Below, piece by piece: positions 16,153 through 24,609 of a stretch of 25,208 nucleotides of DNA; within the stretch, counting starts at the first letter, position 1; the number at the start of each line of letters is the position of its first letter. Under the pieces are notes generated by a model, which made no database searches, was not told the origin of the DNA, and saw nothing but the letters and a program-made list of their open reading frames with translations. The stretch is from Candidatus Helarchaeota archaeon (GTDB lineage: Archaea; Asgardarchaeota; Lokiarchaeia; Helarchaeales; JABXJV01), in assembly GCA_013375355.1 (NCBI GenBank), contig JABXJV010000529.1:1-25208 (forward strand). Reading direction: 5' to 3'. The position numbers and the translations under genes were made by a program.

Positions 16153-17283
16153 ATGGCTTTAGATGCAGGAATTATTGCTGGAATTGTTGTAGGCATAATT
16201 ATTGGTATAATAACAATAATAATTGTCATAACAATTTTGGTACATAATATGGTGGTAGTTCCACCAAATGAGGCACATGTTGTAGTAAGCAAGACAAAGA
16301 AAAACGTTTATAATGGACAAGGGCGTTATTACTTTTTTAGATTGTATCACAGGAGAATAATCCTTCCAAAAGAAGTAATTGACGTGGATATTCCAGATAT
16401 AAGGCTCCACGATATGGATAATTTACCTTTGGTAGTCCGGATATCTTGCAAAGTTCAAATTAAAAATCCAATTAAAGCAGCAGAATCATTTGGAAGAGAT
16501 GTTTATGAAACATTAAGAAGAATTGTAGATGATACTGTCCAGAGCTCTGCGAGAACAATCTGTATGCAAAAACCCATTTTAACAATCATGAGGGAACGTG
16601 AGGTTATAGAAGATGGAATTTATAGCTCACTGACTGGCTCCTTCGTTAAGTTAGGTCTAGAACCAATTATTTTCGATATTAAAGACATTAAAGATGATGA
16701 TGATAGCACGGTAATTAGAGATTTAGAGAGAGTTAAGTCGGCAGAATTAGATAAAAACGCAAGAATTGCCGAAGCTCAAAATGAAGGTAAAGCAAAAGAA
16801 ATTGAGATCGAAAAAGATAAGTTTGTGGCAATTCAATCAGAAGAACTTGTTCAGAAACAGATGAGAGTCAAAGAATTAAAAATAAAAAGAGAGGCTGAAA
16901 TTGAACGTGAGAAAGAGCTGGTATTAGCAAATGCTAAAGCCGAATCTAAAATGATAGAAGCAGAGGCAGAGGCAAAATCAATTCAATTAAAAGCAGAAGC
17001 GGAAGCAGCAGGGATTCGTGCAAAAGCAAAAGCTTTAGAGGAATATAATCAAGCCGGAGAAGAAGGGTTAAAAATGAAAGCATTAGAACTGATTGTTGAA
17101 GGAATGATCCAGTCTTCTAAAGAAATTGCCGTTGGATTAAAACAAAACAGTAAAGTAATAATTATGGGTGGAGGAAACCACGGAAGTAACTCGCTAATGA
17201 ACCTAATTCCTATGGCTGAGTTCGTAAAAGAATCAGGGATAATTAAAAATATAGTAAAACAATTCAGAACAACCGAAGTTTAA
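16153..17283 (+). CDS. Flotillin-like SPFH/Band 7 membrane-scaffold protein
   Basis: A 376-residue protein with one very hydrophobic N-terminal segment (residues 6-32, IIAGIVVGIIIGIITIIIVITILV), an SPFH domain at about 35-195 (VPPNEAHVVVSK, VRISCKVQIKNP, ESFGRDVYETLRRIVDD), and a long charged coiled coil at about 200-310. The coiled coil contains the flotillin-type Ala/Glu repeats (KMIEAEAEAKSIQLKAEAEAAGIRAKA). A short conserved-looking tail follows. Size is nearer FloA than the longer FloT. Flotillins oligomerise and organise membrane microdomains. Start ATG 16153 has GGAGTG at 16141-16146. Coupling with the upstream NfeD gene is the classic pair. Confidence 0.92.
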   Translation: MALDAGIIAGIVVGIIIGIITIIIVITILVHNMVVVPPNEAHVVVSKTKKNVYNGQGRYYFFRLYHRRIILPKEVIDVDIPDIRLHDMDNLPLVVRISCKVQIKNPIKAAESFGRDVYETLRRIVDDTVQSSARTICMQKPILTIMREREVIEDGIYSSLTGSFVKLGLEPIIFDIKDIKDDDDSTVIRDLERVKSAELDKNARIAEAQNEGKAKEIEIEKDKFVAIQSEELVQKQMRVKELKIKREAEIEREKELVLANAKAESKMIEAEAEAKSIQLKAEAEAAGIRAKAKALEEYNQAGEEGLKMKALELIVEGMIQSSKEIAVGLKQNSKVIIMGGGNHGSNSLMNLIPMAEFVKESGIIKNIVKQFRTTEV

Positions 17284-17293
17284 TTTTTTTTTT
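17284..17293 (+). terminator. Oligo-T candidate archaeal terminator after flotillin
   Basis: A run of ten T residues directly follows the flotillin stop, with further T-rich tracts to about 17315. Archaeal RNA polymerase terminates at such runs without needing a hairpin. Confidence 0.45.
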
Positions 17294-17381
17294 CCATTAA
17301 ATTTTCTTATTTTTTTAATAAATTAAGAATATAATTTAGAATTTATTTTTAGACTAGATAAAAAAATATTAATGATTTAAG

Positions 17382-17867
17382 TTACTTTGCGTATTGTTTT
17401 AACTCCCAACGTTTATATTTAGTACCAGGTTCATATTTTTTCTGCTCTCTCTGTGTTTTTTGCTCATTATTTTCTTCTTCTTGTGAAGGCCATAACCAAG
17501 TAAATAGACCAATAATCATCGAAAATAAAAATGGTAGATTAATCATTTCCATATCTTGAGTCAAAGAATAATAGTAAATCCCTAGAAAAAAAGAAATTAC
17601 TGCATTAAAGAGCAGAAATAACCTTATCCCATGTCTTGGCAAATTCAACGGTTCACGTTTATGTCTTCCTTCGATCCTTCGTACTGAAAAATATATTGAT
17701 ATTGCAATGCCCCCTATTGCTTGAATGCCCTCTATTATTAAATAATATCCTATACTTTCCTCGTAGATAAAAAATCTTATTCCACTAATGTAGAAAGGCA
17801 AATAGGCTGCAAAAACTACCGCAATCATTGTAATTAGGGCACGAATATCCTCTAATTTCGCTCCCAT
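17382..17867 (-). CDS. Small four-helix membrane protein, unknown function
   Basis: A 161-residue protein with four predicted membrane helices (about 8-32, 40-60, 80-103, 108-128) and a long, highly charged C-terminal tail with Glu/Gln/Lys-rich composition (SQEEENNEQKTQREQKKYE). No family motif is recognised. Start ATG 17867 follows GAGTG. It is convergent with the flotillin gene and divergent from the first TPR gene. Confidence 0.7.
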   Translation of the reverse strand: MGAKLEDIRALITMIAVVFAAYLPFYISGIRFFIYEESIGYYLIIEGIQAIGGIAISIYFSVRRIEGRHKREPLNLPRHGIRLFLLFNAVISFFLGIYYYSLTQDMEMINLPFLFSMIIGLFTWLWPSQEEENNEQKTQREQKKYEPGTKYKRWELKQYAK

Positions 17868-18006
17868 AGTTTTTCACTCTTTCTAATTAACCAAAAAAAA
17901 CATGCTATTTATTTTTTATGAAATAGCTATAAAATTAATATTGAAAAATTAAAAAGATAGAATAATTAAATCAAAATAAGAAAATCAAATTGAAAATTGG
18001 TATCAA

Positions 18007-19023
18007 ATGTCGAATACTTATAAGGGAAAAACTGTCGCTGAATGGCTTGAAAAGGGTCATAAGAGTGCTGATCATAAGGATTATAAAAATGCAGCTAGAT
18101 ATTTCGGATATGTATTAAAAATTGTTCCCAATCATATTCTGGCTTTGAATAATCATGGCTGGTACAGTGCTATGCTAGGAGATTATGAAAAATGTATCAA
18201 ACTTTGCGAGAAAGCGGTGAAAATAGATCCAAACTACGAATATGCTTACCATTCAATTGGTTACGCATATAATGGATTAGGAAAATACCAAGAAGCGGTG
18301 AAATATTTTAAGAAGGCAATAAGTATCAATTCTAGTGATCAGGATTACTATTTTGATTTGGGGATTTCTTATAATAAATTGGGTAAATTTAATGAGTCAA
18401 TTGATTGTAATAAAAAGGTTTTAAAGTTAAACCCCAAAAATATGAATGCATGGATTAATCTAGGAACTTCTTATATTGCAACAGAAAGAAATGTCGAAGC
18501 ACTTGAATGTTTTGAGAAAGCTCTTAAACTTAAAGGTCCAAAAAGCAAAGTATATGCTGTTATGGGGGTTGCATATCGAAATTTATTCGAATATGATAAA
18601 GCTGTTGAATGTTTAGAAAAGGCAGTTAAGCTCGATCCCCAATATATACCAGCTTGGGAGAACCTTGGTTCATTATATGAGCAGTTAGAAAAATCAGAAG
18701 AAGCAATCAAATGTTACAAACAAATGGTTACAATTAATCCAAAAGATAGTAATGCTTGGCTTAACTTAGGATCTGTTTATGCCAATCTACAAGATATTGA
18801 AAAAGCTATCGAAGTTTTTGAAAAAATAATTGAATTAGACCCTAAAAATAGTTTGGCTTTATATAATATAGGTATGATGTATGGTGGACTAGAGGATCCT
18901 GTTAAAGGTATTGAATATGTAGAAAGTGCATTAAAGATAGATCCCTCGAATGAAGATGCTAAATCTGCTCTGAATCTACTAAGCTTAATGAAAGAGGAAT
19001 TAGAAAGAAAAGGAAAAATTTAA
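18007..19023 (+). CDS. TPR-repeat protein 1
   Basis: A 338-residue, all-helical protein with about nine tetratricopeptide repeats from residue 14 to 325. Each 34-residue unit shows the consensus ...A...LG..Y...G...EAI.C..KA..I.P.N. Repeats of this regularity form a superhelical protein-binding scaffold. There is no signal peptide and no catalytic domain. It shares its N-terminal KGKTVAEWLEKGHKSA and its C-terminal cap (SALNLLSLMKEELERKGK) with the TPR proteins at 20458 and 21548, so all three are paralogues. Its stop overlaps the convergent small gene by the 4-nt palindrome ttaa. Confidence 0.9.
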   Translation: MSNTYKGKTVAEWLEKGHKSADHKDYKNAARYFGYVLKIVPNHILALNNHGWYSAMLGDYEKCIKLCEKAVKIDPNYEYAYHSIGYAYNGLGKYQEAVKYFKKAISINSSDQDYYFDLGISYNKLGKFNESIDCNKKVLKLNPKNMNAWINLGTSYIATERNVEALECFEKALKLKGPKSKVYAVMGVAYRNLFEYDKAVECLEKAVKLDPQYIPAWENLGSLYEQLEKSEEAIKCYKQMVTINPKDSNAWLNLGSVYANLQDIEKAIEVFEKIIELDPKNSLALYNIGMMYGGLEDPVKGIEYVESALKIDPSNEDAKSALNLLSLMKEELERKGKI

Positions 19024-19319
19024 AGTATTCTTTTAAACTTAACATTGGTATTAGGAGGGGTCATTTGATAATAAATATATTCACCACTACCAAGATAAAT
19101 AAAATCTTCTGGATCGAGAAAAATTAATTTGTTATTTCCCTCAAATTTAAAAAACCACTTTGTTCCATACTTCGAATTTTCCGTTAATAGCCAAACTTCA
19201 TCCCCATTTATTGCCCACCTTCCCTTATCTTTTCCCCATTCGTAATTTTTTTCATCAAATATGATGTTTTTAAAGTTCTTAGTTTCCGATTCCCACTTAC
19301 CGATAAATTTTTGGTTCAT
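19020..19319 (-). CDS. Lipocalin-like small hypothetical protein
   Basis: A 99-residue protein with alternating strands and a FIGKWESE start: IIFDEKNYEW, GRWAINGDEVWLLTE, TKWFFKFEGNNKLIFLDPEDFIYLG. The G.W pattern near the start followed by antiparallel strands recalls lipocalin/DUF4488-like small beta-barrels that monitor or bind ligands. The resemblance is general only. It lies just upstream-adjacent on the same strand to the second aldo/keto reductase (19 nt after that gene stops), so it probably shares its transcript. Its stop overlaps the end of TPR protein 1. Confidence 0.65.
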   Translation of the reverse strand: MNQKFIGKWESETKNFKNIIFDEKNYEWGKDKGRWAINGDEVWLLTENSKYGTKWFFKFEGNNKLIFLDPEDFIYLGSGEYIYYQMTPPNTNVKFKRIL

Positions 19320-19337
19320 TGTTCTAATCTGGTTTTA

Positions 19338-20327
19338 TTATTTCATTTTATTGAGTGGTCTTGATAACTCATCGATTTTGTCCATTTCATCCTTGGATAA
19401 CTCGAAGTACATGGCACCAACGTTTGATTCAACGTGATGAACTTTTGACGCTCCCGGAATTGCTAACACAGTGTCTCCATGAAAATTAATGAGCCAATTA
19501 AGTGCTACTTGAGGTGGTGTAACTTCGTGAGCTTTAGCTATCTCTTCAATAGCCTCCATTAATGCCTTACTTTTTTTCGTTTTCTTCTTAATATTTGGCA
19601 TAATTCTTCTTCTAATGAAAGTTAAATTCTTAAGTAGACTCGGATCCTTATGGTATTTACCCGTGAGTGTTCCTTGTTCAAGAGGACTCCAACTAATGAT
19701 CTTAATCCCAAGTTCTTTTGCTGTATCCAATATGCCATTCTTTTCTATATTACGGTGAAGCAAGCTGTAATGGACCTGATTGCTTGCTAACGACAGTCCA
19801 CGATCTTTTAATGCATCGTATGCTTTAATCATCTTTTTCTTAGAAAAATTACTAATTCCAACTGATCGAATCTTACCCTCTTCTACCAGATCAGCCATGG
19901 CGTTCATCTGGGCTCTTGTCGTGGAAACCGAATAAGGTTGATGGATTTGATGTAGATCGATAGAATACCCATCTAAAGCTTCCAAACGTTTTTTAATAGT
20001 CCTTTTTATGCTACCTGCAAGTTTCATTACTGGGAACCATTTATCTGCAATTATAACTTCTTCATCCTTTACTCCATTTGCTTTGAGAGCACTTGCTAAG
20101 TTTCTCTCGGATCTGCCTCCCCCATACGCCTCTGCCGTATCAAACCAGTTTATTCCTCCGTCTAATGCAGCTTTCACTATATCATTCCTTGTTTCCTCAG
20201 GAATTTCCTTAGACCAAATGTATTTATTTAATCCATGACCACCTGCAAATTGCCAAACTCCAAGCCCGAGTGGACTTACTTCAATGTCCGTGCCCGGTAA
20301 TTTAATTTTTTTAACATTTTTTTGCAA
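19338..20327 (-). CDS. Aldo/keto reductase (second)
   Basis: A 329-residue TIM-barrel reductase. The complete catalytic tetrad is Asp63 and Tyr68 (FDTAEAYGGG), Lys96 (ADKW) and His129 (HQIHQPY). GISNFSKKK and AIPGASKVHHVESNVGA match the usual barrel and cofactor segments. Compared with the first reductase it has an extra N-terminal insert (GGHGLNKYIWSKEIPEE). The start is TTG 20327, preceded by AGGG at a suitable distance; no ATG is available until well inside the conserved region. It probably forms a two-gene operon with the lipocalin-like gene. Substrate unknown. Confidence 0.9.
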   Translation of the reverse strand: MQKNVKKIKLPGTDIEVSPLGLGVWQFAGGHGLNKYIWSKEIPEETRNDIVKAALDGGINWFDTAEAYGGGRSERNLASALKANGVKDEEVIIADKWFPVMKLAGSIKRTIKKRLEALDGYSIDLHQIHQPYSVSTTRAQMNAMADLVEEGKIRSVGISNFSKKKMIKAYDALKDRGLSLASNQVHYSLLHRNIEKNGILDTAKELGIKIISWSPLEQGTLTGKYHKDPSLLKNLTFIRRRIMPNIKKKTKKSKALMEAIEEIAKAHEVTPPQVALNWLINFHGDTVLAIPGASKVHHVESNVGAMYFELSKDEMDKIDELSRPLNKMK

Positions 20328-20457
20328 ACTTAACCCTGATTTTGTTTTATTATTAATATTAATGAAATTACAAGTAATTTCTTATATTGTTACTTATTGA
20401 CTAATTTTATAATTAAATTAAAAACCTCTCTCTATTCTCGTTCACGGTGTATTTTAC

Positions 20458-21462
20458 GTGAAAAAAGTTAAGGGAAAAAACGCTAAACAATGGAAAGACC
20501 TTGGATATAAATATTCTAATGAGAATAACTATAAAAAGGCTGTTGAGTGCTTTGAAAATGTGTTAAAAATAGAGCCCAAGAATGTAGATGCTTTAAATAA
20601 CTATGGTTGGTTTTCAGGTCAACTCGGTGATTATCAAACAACTCTTAAATACTGTGAAGAGGCGGTAAAACTCGATCCTAAGTATCATTACGCTTGGCAT
20701 AGCGTGGGATGGGCTCTTAATAAGTTAAAAAGATATCAAGAGGCAATTCCTAATTTTAAAAAAGCAATAAAAATAATCGCTAATCGAACAGACTATCAGC
20801 ATGATCTTGGAATTGCATATCAAAAAACAAGTAAATTTAAAAAGGCTATTGATTGCTTCGAAAAATCAGTTCAAATCAACCCAAAATTCAAAGACGGTTG
20901 GCTTGATATGGGAATCACATATATCGCAGCAAAAGAATATCATAAAGCAATTAAAAGTTTAGAAAAAGCTGCCAAAATTGGAAAGAAAAATTGTAAAGCT
21001 TACGCAGCTATTGGTTATGCACATCTAAGCTTAGAGGATTATAGTAAAGCTGTTAAAAGTTACCAAAAAGCTGTAAGATGCGATCCTCAAGATAAAATAT
21101 CTATGAATTATGTAGGAGTTGCCTATTCTAATTTAAATAAAAATAAATTGGCTATACGATGGTATCAAAAAGCAATTAATATAGATCCGAAATATATTGA
21201 TGCATTATATAATCAGGGTGTTGCGTATGGTAGTGATGGTAATCATCAAAAAGGGATTGAATGTTTCGATAAATTAATTAAGCTAGATCCAAATAATATT
21301 GAAGCTTGGTATAATATGGGGCTCTTTTATGGTAATTTAGAGAATCCACAGAAAGGAATTGAATGTGTAGAAGAAGCTTTAAAATTGGACTCAAAAAATG
21401 ATGAGGCTTTGAGAGTTCTAGCCTTATTAAAAGTGTTAAAAGAAAATTTAGAAGCAAATTAA
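20458..21462 (+). CDS. TPR-repeat protein 2
   Basis: A 334-residue protein of nine or so TPR units, starting at GTG 20458 (KKVKGKNAKQWKDLGYKYS). It is strongly similar in organisation to TPR protein 1: the same first repeat with a W in the NNYGWFSGQLGDY loop, and the same C-terminal KGIECVEEALKLDSKNDEALRVLALLK cap. Its fifth and sixth repeats diverge most and are rich in Lys. It is presumably a protein-interaction scaffold. It is followed 85 nt later by TPR protein 3 in the same direction. Confidence 0.88.
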   Translation: MKKVKGKNAKQWKDLGYKYSNENNYKKAVECFENVLKIEPKNVDALNNYGWFSGQLGDYQTTLKYCEEAVKLDPKYHYAWHSVGWALNKLKRYQEAIPNFKKAIKIIANRTDYQHDLGIAYQKTSKFKKAIDCFEKSVQINPKFKDGWLDMGITYIAAKEYHKAIKSLEKAAKIGKKNCKAYAAIGYAHLSLEDYSKAVKSYQKAVRCDPQDKISMNYVGVAYSNLNKNKLAIRWYQKAINIDPKYIDALYNQGVAYGSDGNHQKGIECFDKLIKLDPNNIEAWYNMGLFYGNLENPQKGIECVEEALKLDSKNDEALRVLALLKVLKENLEAN

Positions 21463-21547
21463 TGTCAATATAAAGTTTAATATAAAAAATGAAATCTTGT
21501 ACAATGGAGGACAATAAATAATTTGAACTTTTATATCGGGAATTTAA

Positions 21548-22582
21548 ATGCCAAAATTAATAATGGGAAAGACAGCCAAAGAATGGTTTGATAGGGGTTT
21601 ATTTTTAGCTCAAAAAGGCGATTCGAAACAAGCAATTGATTGTTTCGTGCATACGGTTAAGATTGATCCAAAAGATGGCATGGCTTGGAATTATTTAGGG
21701 TTGTATATTGGTAAATTACATGGTGATTATGAAAAAACCATAAATTATTGTTCAAAAGCTGTCACGATCGACCCGGAAAATCAAGATGGGTGGTATAATC
21801 TAGGATGGGCTTGTAATAAGTTAAATAGATTTAAAAAAGCAATTGTTTGTTTTAATAAAGCAATAAAAATCAATCCTAATAATCGAAATTATTGGTTTAA
21901 CATGGGAGTTTCCTATGATCAATTAGATGATCCTCAAAAAGCAATTAATTGTTATGTAAAAGCTGTAGAAATTTTTCCTAAGTTTAAAGAGGCATGGTTA
22001 AATTTGGGAAATTCTTATATTTCTATAGAGAGCTATCGAAAAGCCATAAATTGTTTTGAAAAAGTTGTAAGATTAGAACCTATGGGAAGTAAAGCATGGT
22101 TTGTTATGGGACTTGCATTCCTTAATTTAAAAAATCATGAAAAAGCAATCGAATGTCTTGATAAAGCAGTTAAGACAAATCCTAATTATAAAGAAGCATG
22201 GAATAAATTGGGAGATATTTATGAAATTGTCGGAAAGGAATATAGAGTCCTGGAATGTCGCGAAATAGAAGTCGAAATCGACCCAGAAGATAGTATCGCA
22301 ATGTTTAACTTGGCAGCTGCTTATGCCAAAATAGAAGCGTACCAAAAATCAATCAATTATCTGCAAAAAGTAATTGATATCGATCCACAGAACAGTAAAG
22401 CTTGGTATTATATGGGTTATTTATATGGAAAAACCAATTTAGAAAATATTTCAAAAGGAATTGAATGTCTAGAAAAAGCCCTAAAATTAGATCCAAATGA
22501 TGAAGCAACATCAAGCACTTTAAGATTATTTAAATTATTAGAAGCAAATTTAAAAAAAAGTGGAAAATTGGATGAAAATTAA
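21548..22582 (+). CDS. TPR-repeat protein 3
   Basis: A 344-residue paralogue of the two preceding TPR proteins (MGKTAKEWFDRGLFLAQKGD at the start, SKGIECLEKALKLDPNDEAT near the end). About nine repeats are visible; the seventh (GKEYRVLECREIEVEIDPED) departs most from consensus. The last 11 nt overlap the preferred start of the methyltransferase, which implies translational coupling and a shared function. A candidate TATA-like tttaatataaaa lies at 21477-21488. Confidence 0.9.
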   Translation: MPKLIMGKTAKEWFDRGLFLAQKGDSKQAIDCFVHTVKIDPKDGMAWNYLGLYIGKLHGDYEKTINYCSKAVTIDPENQDGWYNLGWACNKLNRFKKAIVCFNKAIKINPNNRNYWFNMGVSYDQLDDPQKAINCYVKAVEIFPKFKEAWLNLGNSYISIESYRKAINCFEKVVRLEPMGSKAWFVMGLAFLNLKNHEKAIECLDKAVKTNPNYKEAWNKLGDIYEIVGKEYRVLECREIEVEIDPEDSIAMFNLAAAYAKIEAYQKSINYLQKVIDIDPQNSKAWYYMGYLYGKTNLENISKGIECLEKALKLDPNDEATSSTLRLFKLLEANLKKSGKLDEN

Positions 22583-23840
22583 GCTTAATCTAGGTTGTGG
22601 CTATAATTATAAACCCGGTTATATTAATATCGATAAATACAATAAGGACGTAGCAGATGAAATCTACGACATTGACAATCTCCCATTTGAATCCAATACC
22701 GTTGATATAATTGAAGCAAATCAATTAATTGAGCATTTTGATTATATTCATTCTAAATATATTTTGAGTGATTGGTTTAGAATTCTAAAACCATTAGGAA
22801 AATTAATATTGGAAACCCCTGACCTTGAGAGAACCTATAAGAAATTTATTTCTGAAGATCTGGATGACCAGAAAATAACATTACGATGGATCTATGGAAT
22901 AGATAGTAGAGGTATGCAACATAAAACAGGTTTCACATATAATTTAATAAAAGAGCTTTTAGAAGAAATTGGTTTTGGAAATATAACGGAAAAAGAACAA
23001 ATTACCCATAAATATGAGCATGGTTTGAGAATAATATGTGAAAAACCTCAAAATTCTGTGAAGAATCACCTTGTTGCTTGTTTTAGGAAAAGTTTAATGA
23101 ACAAATTAAATATTAACGATTCTTTTGTATTAATCCCCCTTGAAGATTGGCTTATAACCGCAATTGAAAAATATAATAATGAGGAGGGTTGGCTAAATGC
23201 GCTAATCTCTCAAACTATAATTTGCACACCACAAATTCCATTAATTTTTATTGAGGAATGCATTTCAGCTGGTATTTTAAAACAGGCAGAAATAGAAACA
23301 GAAATCAAATTTCTGGGGAAATTAGCTGAAAATGAGTTCCATAAAAAAGTTTTTTCATTATGGATGAAAAAAAAGAAAAATATTGGTGAATTAGAAAGCG
23401 AATTTAAAGAATTTATTAACCATTTAGAGAAATTGATATTAGATGTATTAAATTATCCCGAAGATTATACTCAAAGGTTAAGTTACATTTTAAATTTAGA
23501 GCCTAATGATATTAAAATATTCGATTTTGAGTTAATTCTACTACAAGCTGACAAATTATTCAATATTGGTATAAAAAATTTTCATAAAAAGAATTTCACT
23601 CAAGCTTTAGATTGCTTTTTAAAATCTTCGAGATTAAATCCTGATAATTATTTAATTTATTGGAATATTGCACGACTTGGGTGTATTCTAGATTTTGAAA
23701 ATCATAAAATTATACTAAATTACGAAAAAGCTTTGACAATGGTTCAAGATAAAGTAGTTAAGGAGAAAATTGAACTTGAATTAAAAGAATCAAAAAATAA
23801 AAAGAGATTTGACATTCCAAGACAGCCAATTACAGAATAG
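22572..23840 (+). CDS. SAM-dependent methyltransferase with TPR-like C-terminal region
   Basis: The first 165 residues are a class I methyltransferase: motif I KLNLGCGYNYKPGYINIDKY (SAM-binding G.G and acidic D), then DNLPFESNTVDIIEANQLIEHF, then FRILKPLGKLILETPD. This is the layout of predicted methyltransferases of the LNLGCG type. The middle third is helical and unassigned. About residues 330-415 contain a TPR-like hairpin (GIKNFHKKNFTQALDCFLKSSRLNPDN). The preferred start is ATG 22572 (422 residues), since MKIKLNLGCG is typical of the family; GTG 22560 would add four residues. It overlaps TPR protein 3 and precedes the peptide cluster by 72 nt on the same strand, so it could methylate a peptide or a partner. 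The acceptor is unknown. Confidence 0.82.
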   Translation: MKIKLNLGCGYNYKPGYINIDKYNKDVADEIYDIDNLPFESNTVDIIEANQLIEHFDYIHSKYILSDWFRILKPLGKLILETPDLERTYKKFISEDLDDQKITLRWIYGIDSRGMQHKTGFTYNLIKELLEEIGFGNITEKEQITHKYEHGLRIICEKPQNSVKNHLVACFRKSLMNKLNINDSFVLIPLEDWLITAIEKYNNEEGWLNALISQTIICTPQIPLIFIEECISAGILKQAEIETEIKFLGKLAENEFHKKVFSLWMKKKKNIGELESEFKEFINHLEKLILDVLNYPEDYTQRLSYILNLEPNDIKIFDFELILLQADKLFNIGIKNFHKKNFTQALDCFLKSSRLNPDNYLIYWNIARLGCILDFENHKIILNYEKALTMVQDKVVKEKIELELKESKNKKRFDIPRQPITE

Positions 23841-23912
23841 TAATAAATAGAACCCAAATCTATTTAATTATAGTATAGTTATACAAATTATAAAGAAAAT
23901 TGAGGAATTAAT

Positions 23913-24050
23913 TTGAGTTCAAAAAAAGAAAAAAGAAAAGGATATCCCTTTTCAATTCCAAAAAATTTAAAGTCAAAGGATAAAGAGAAAGAAATTAGTT
24001 CACTTGAAGAAAAATCCCCTCCTAAATATGGGGTTTACAAAAGAAAATAA
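23913..24050 (+). CDS. Precursor-like peptide A (GYPF...YGVY family)
   Basis: A 45-residue Lys-rich peptide starting at TTG 23913, with gagg at 23902-23905 as ribosome binding site. It contains KEKRKGYPF near the N-terminus, a charged variable middle, and the C-terminal SPPKYGVYKRK. The same two end motifs occur in the next three small genes. A short variable linker between conserved ends suggests a leader plus a modified core. The predicted role is as a substrate of the radical SAM enzyme at 25126; this is inference. Confidence 0.75.
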   Translation: MSSKKEKRKGYPFSIPKNLKSKDKEKEISSLEEKSPPKYGVYKRK

Positions 24051-24143
24051 TAATCCTTGTGAGAATATCCTTTTCGAAGAATTTTTCTATGAATAAAGAA
24101 TTTTAGGAATTGATATATTTTAAAATGAAAATGAGGTATTAAG

Positions 24144-24278
24144 ATGAGTATTAAGAAAGGAAAAAAAAGGGGATACCCTTTTAGAAACAAATCATCTATC
24201 AAGCTAAAAGATAAGCCTGAGGAAGAAAAATCAGAACGAAAATCACCACCACGTTATGGTGTTTATAAACGAGATTAA
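24144..24278 (+). CDS. Precursor-like peptide B (GYPF...YGVY family)
   Basis: A 44-residue peptide from ATG 24144, preceded by gagg at 24133-24136. It starts MSIKKGKKRGYPFRNK, has a Lys/Glu-rich middle, and ends KSPPRYGVYKRD. Residue-level agreement with peptide A at both ends, across a diverged middle, supports real coding under selection on the ends. There is no cysteine. The two tyrosines of YGVY are the obvious modification sites. Confidence 0.8.
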   Translation: MSIKKGKKRGYPFRNKSSIKLKDKPEEEKSERKSPPRYGVYKRD

Positions 24279-24313
24279 TTAAATATATTCAAAATATTAA
24301 TGGATAATATATT

Positions 24314-24511
24314 ATGGAAAAAGAAAAAAAAGAAACCAAGGGTCCCAAACGAGGATATCCTTATCGCCGAAAAGAATCTTCTCCTCCACCCAAACCACCT
24401 TTTGAGTCAAATCCAAAATCAAATCCCGGTCCCAATAATAAAGAAAAAGAAAGGAAACGTCCCATTCCAAAACCTGCTCCACCAAGCTACGGTGTATATT
24501 CTCAAAAATAA
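24314..24511 (+). CDS. Precursor-like peptide C (GYPY...YGVY family, proline-rich)
   Basis: A 65-residue peptide from ATG 24314. It contains KGPKRGYPYRRK at 9-20, an expanded proline-rich linker (ESSPPPKPPFESNPKSNPG), and the C-terminal APPSYGVYSQK. The conserved ends again match the neighbours while the linker is longer and richer in Pro and Asn. Two other open frames overlap it, but only this frame keeps the family motifs. Confidence 0.8.
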   Translation: MEKEKKETKGPKRGYPYRRKESSPPPKPPFESNPKSNPGPNNKEKERKRPIPKPAPPSYGVYSQK

Positions 24512-24558
24512 CCCGCATTTAAACCCTGGAAATATTAAATTTTGATTAAGCTCTACCA

Positions 24559-24567
24559 TTTATAAAA
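24559..24567 (+). promoter_or_regulatory. Candidate TATA box for peptide D and the radical SAM gene
   Basis: The sequence tttataaaa lies 43-51 nt before ATG 24610. It would place transcription start about 20 nt before the start codon. It is among the cleaner TATA matches in the window. Confidence 0.45.
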
Positions 24568-24609
24568 GAATATAGATTGTTTCATTCTAATGTTTATTGA
24601 GGAATTTAA

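Noticed and set aside
24300..24545. Alternative overlapping frames across peptide C, on both strands
   Set aside because: They lack the GYP and YGVY motifs, and their length is explained by the low-complexity A- and C-rich sequence of peptide C.
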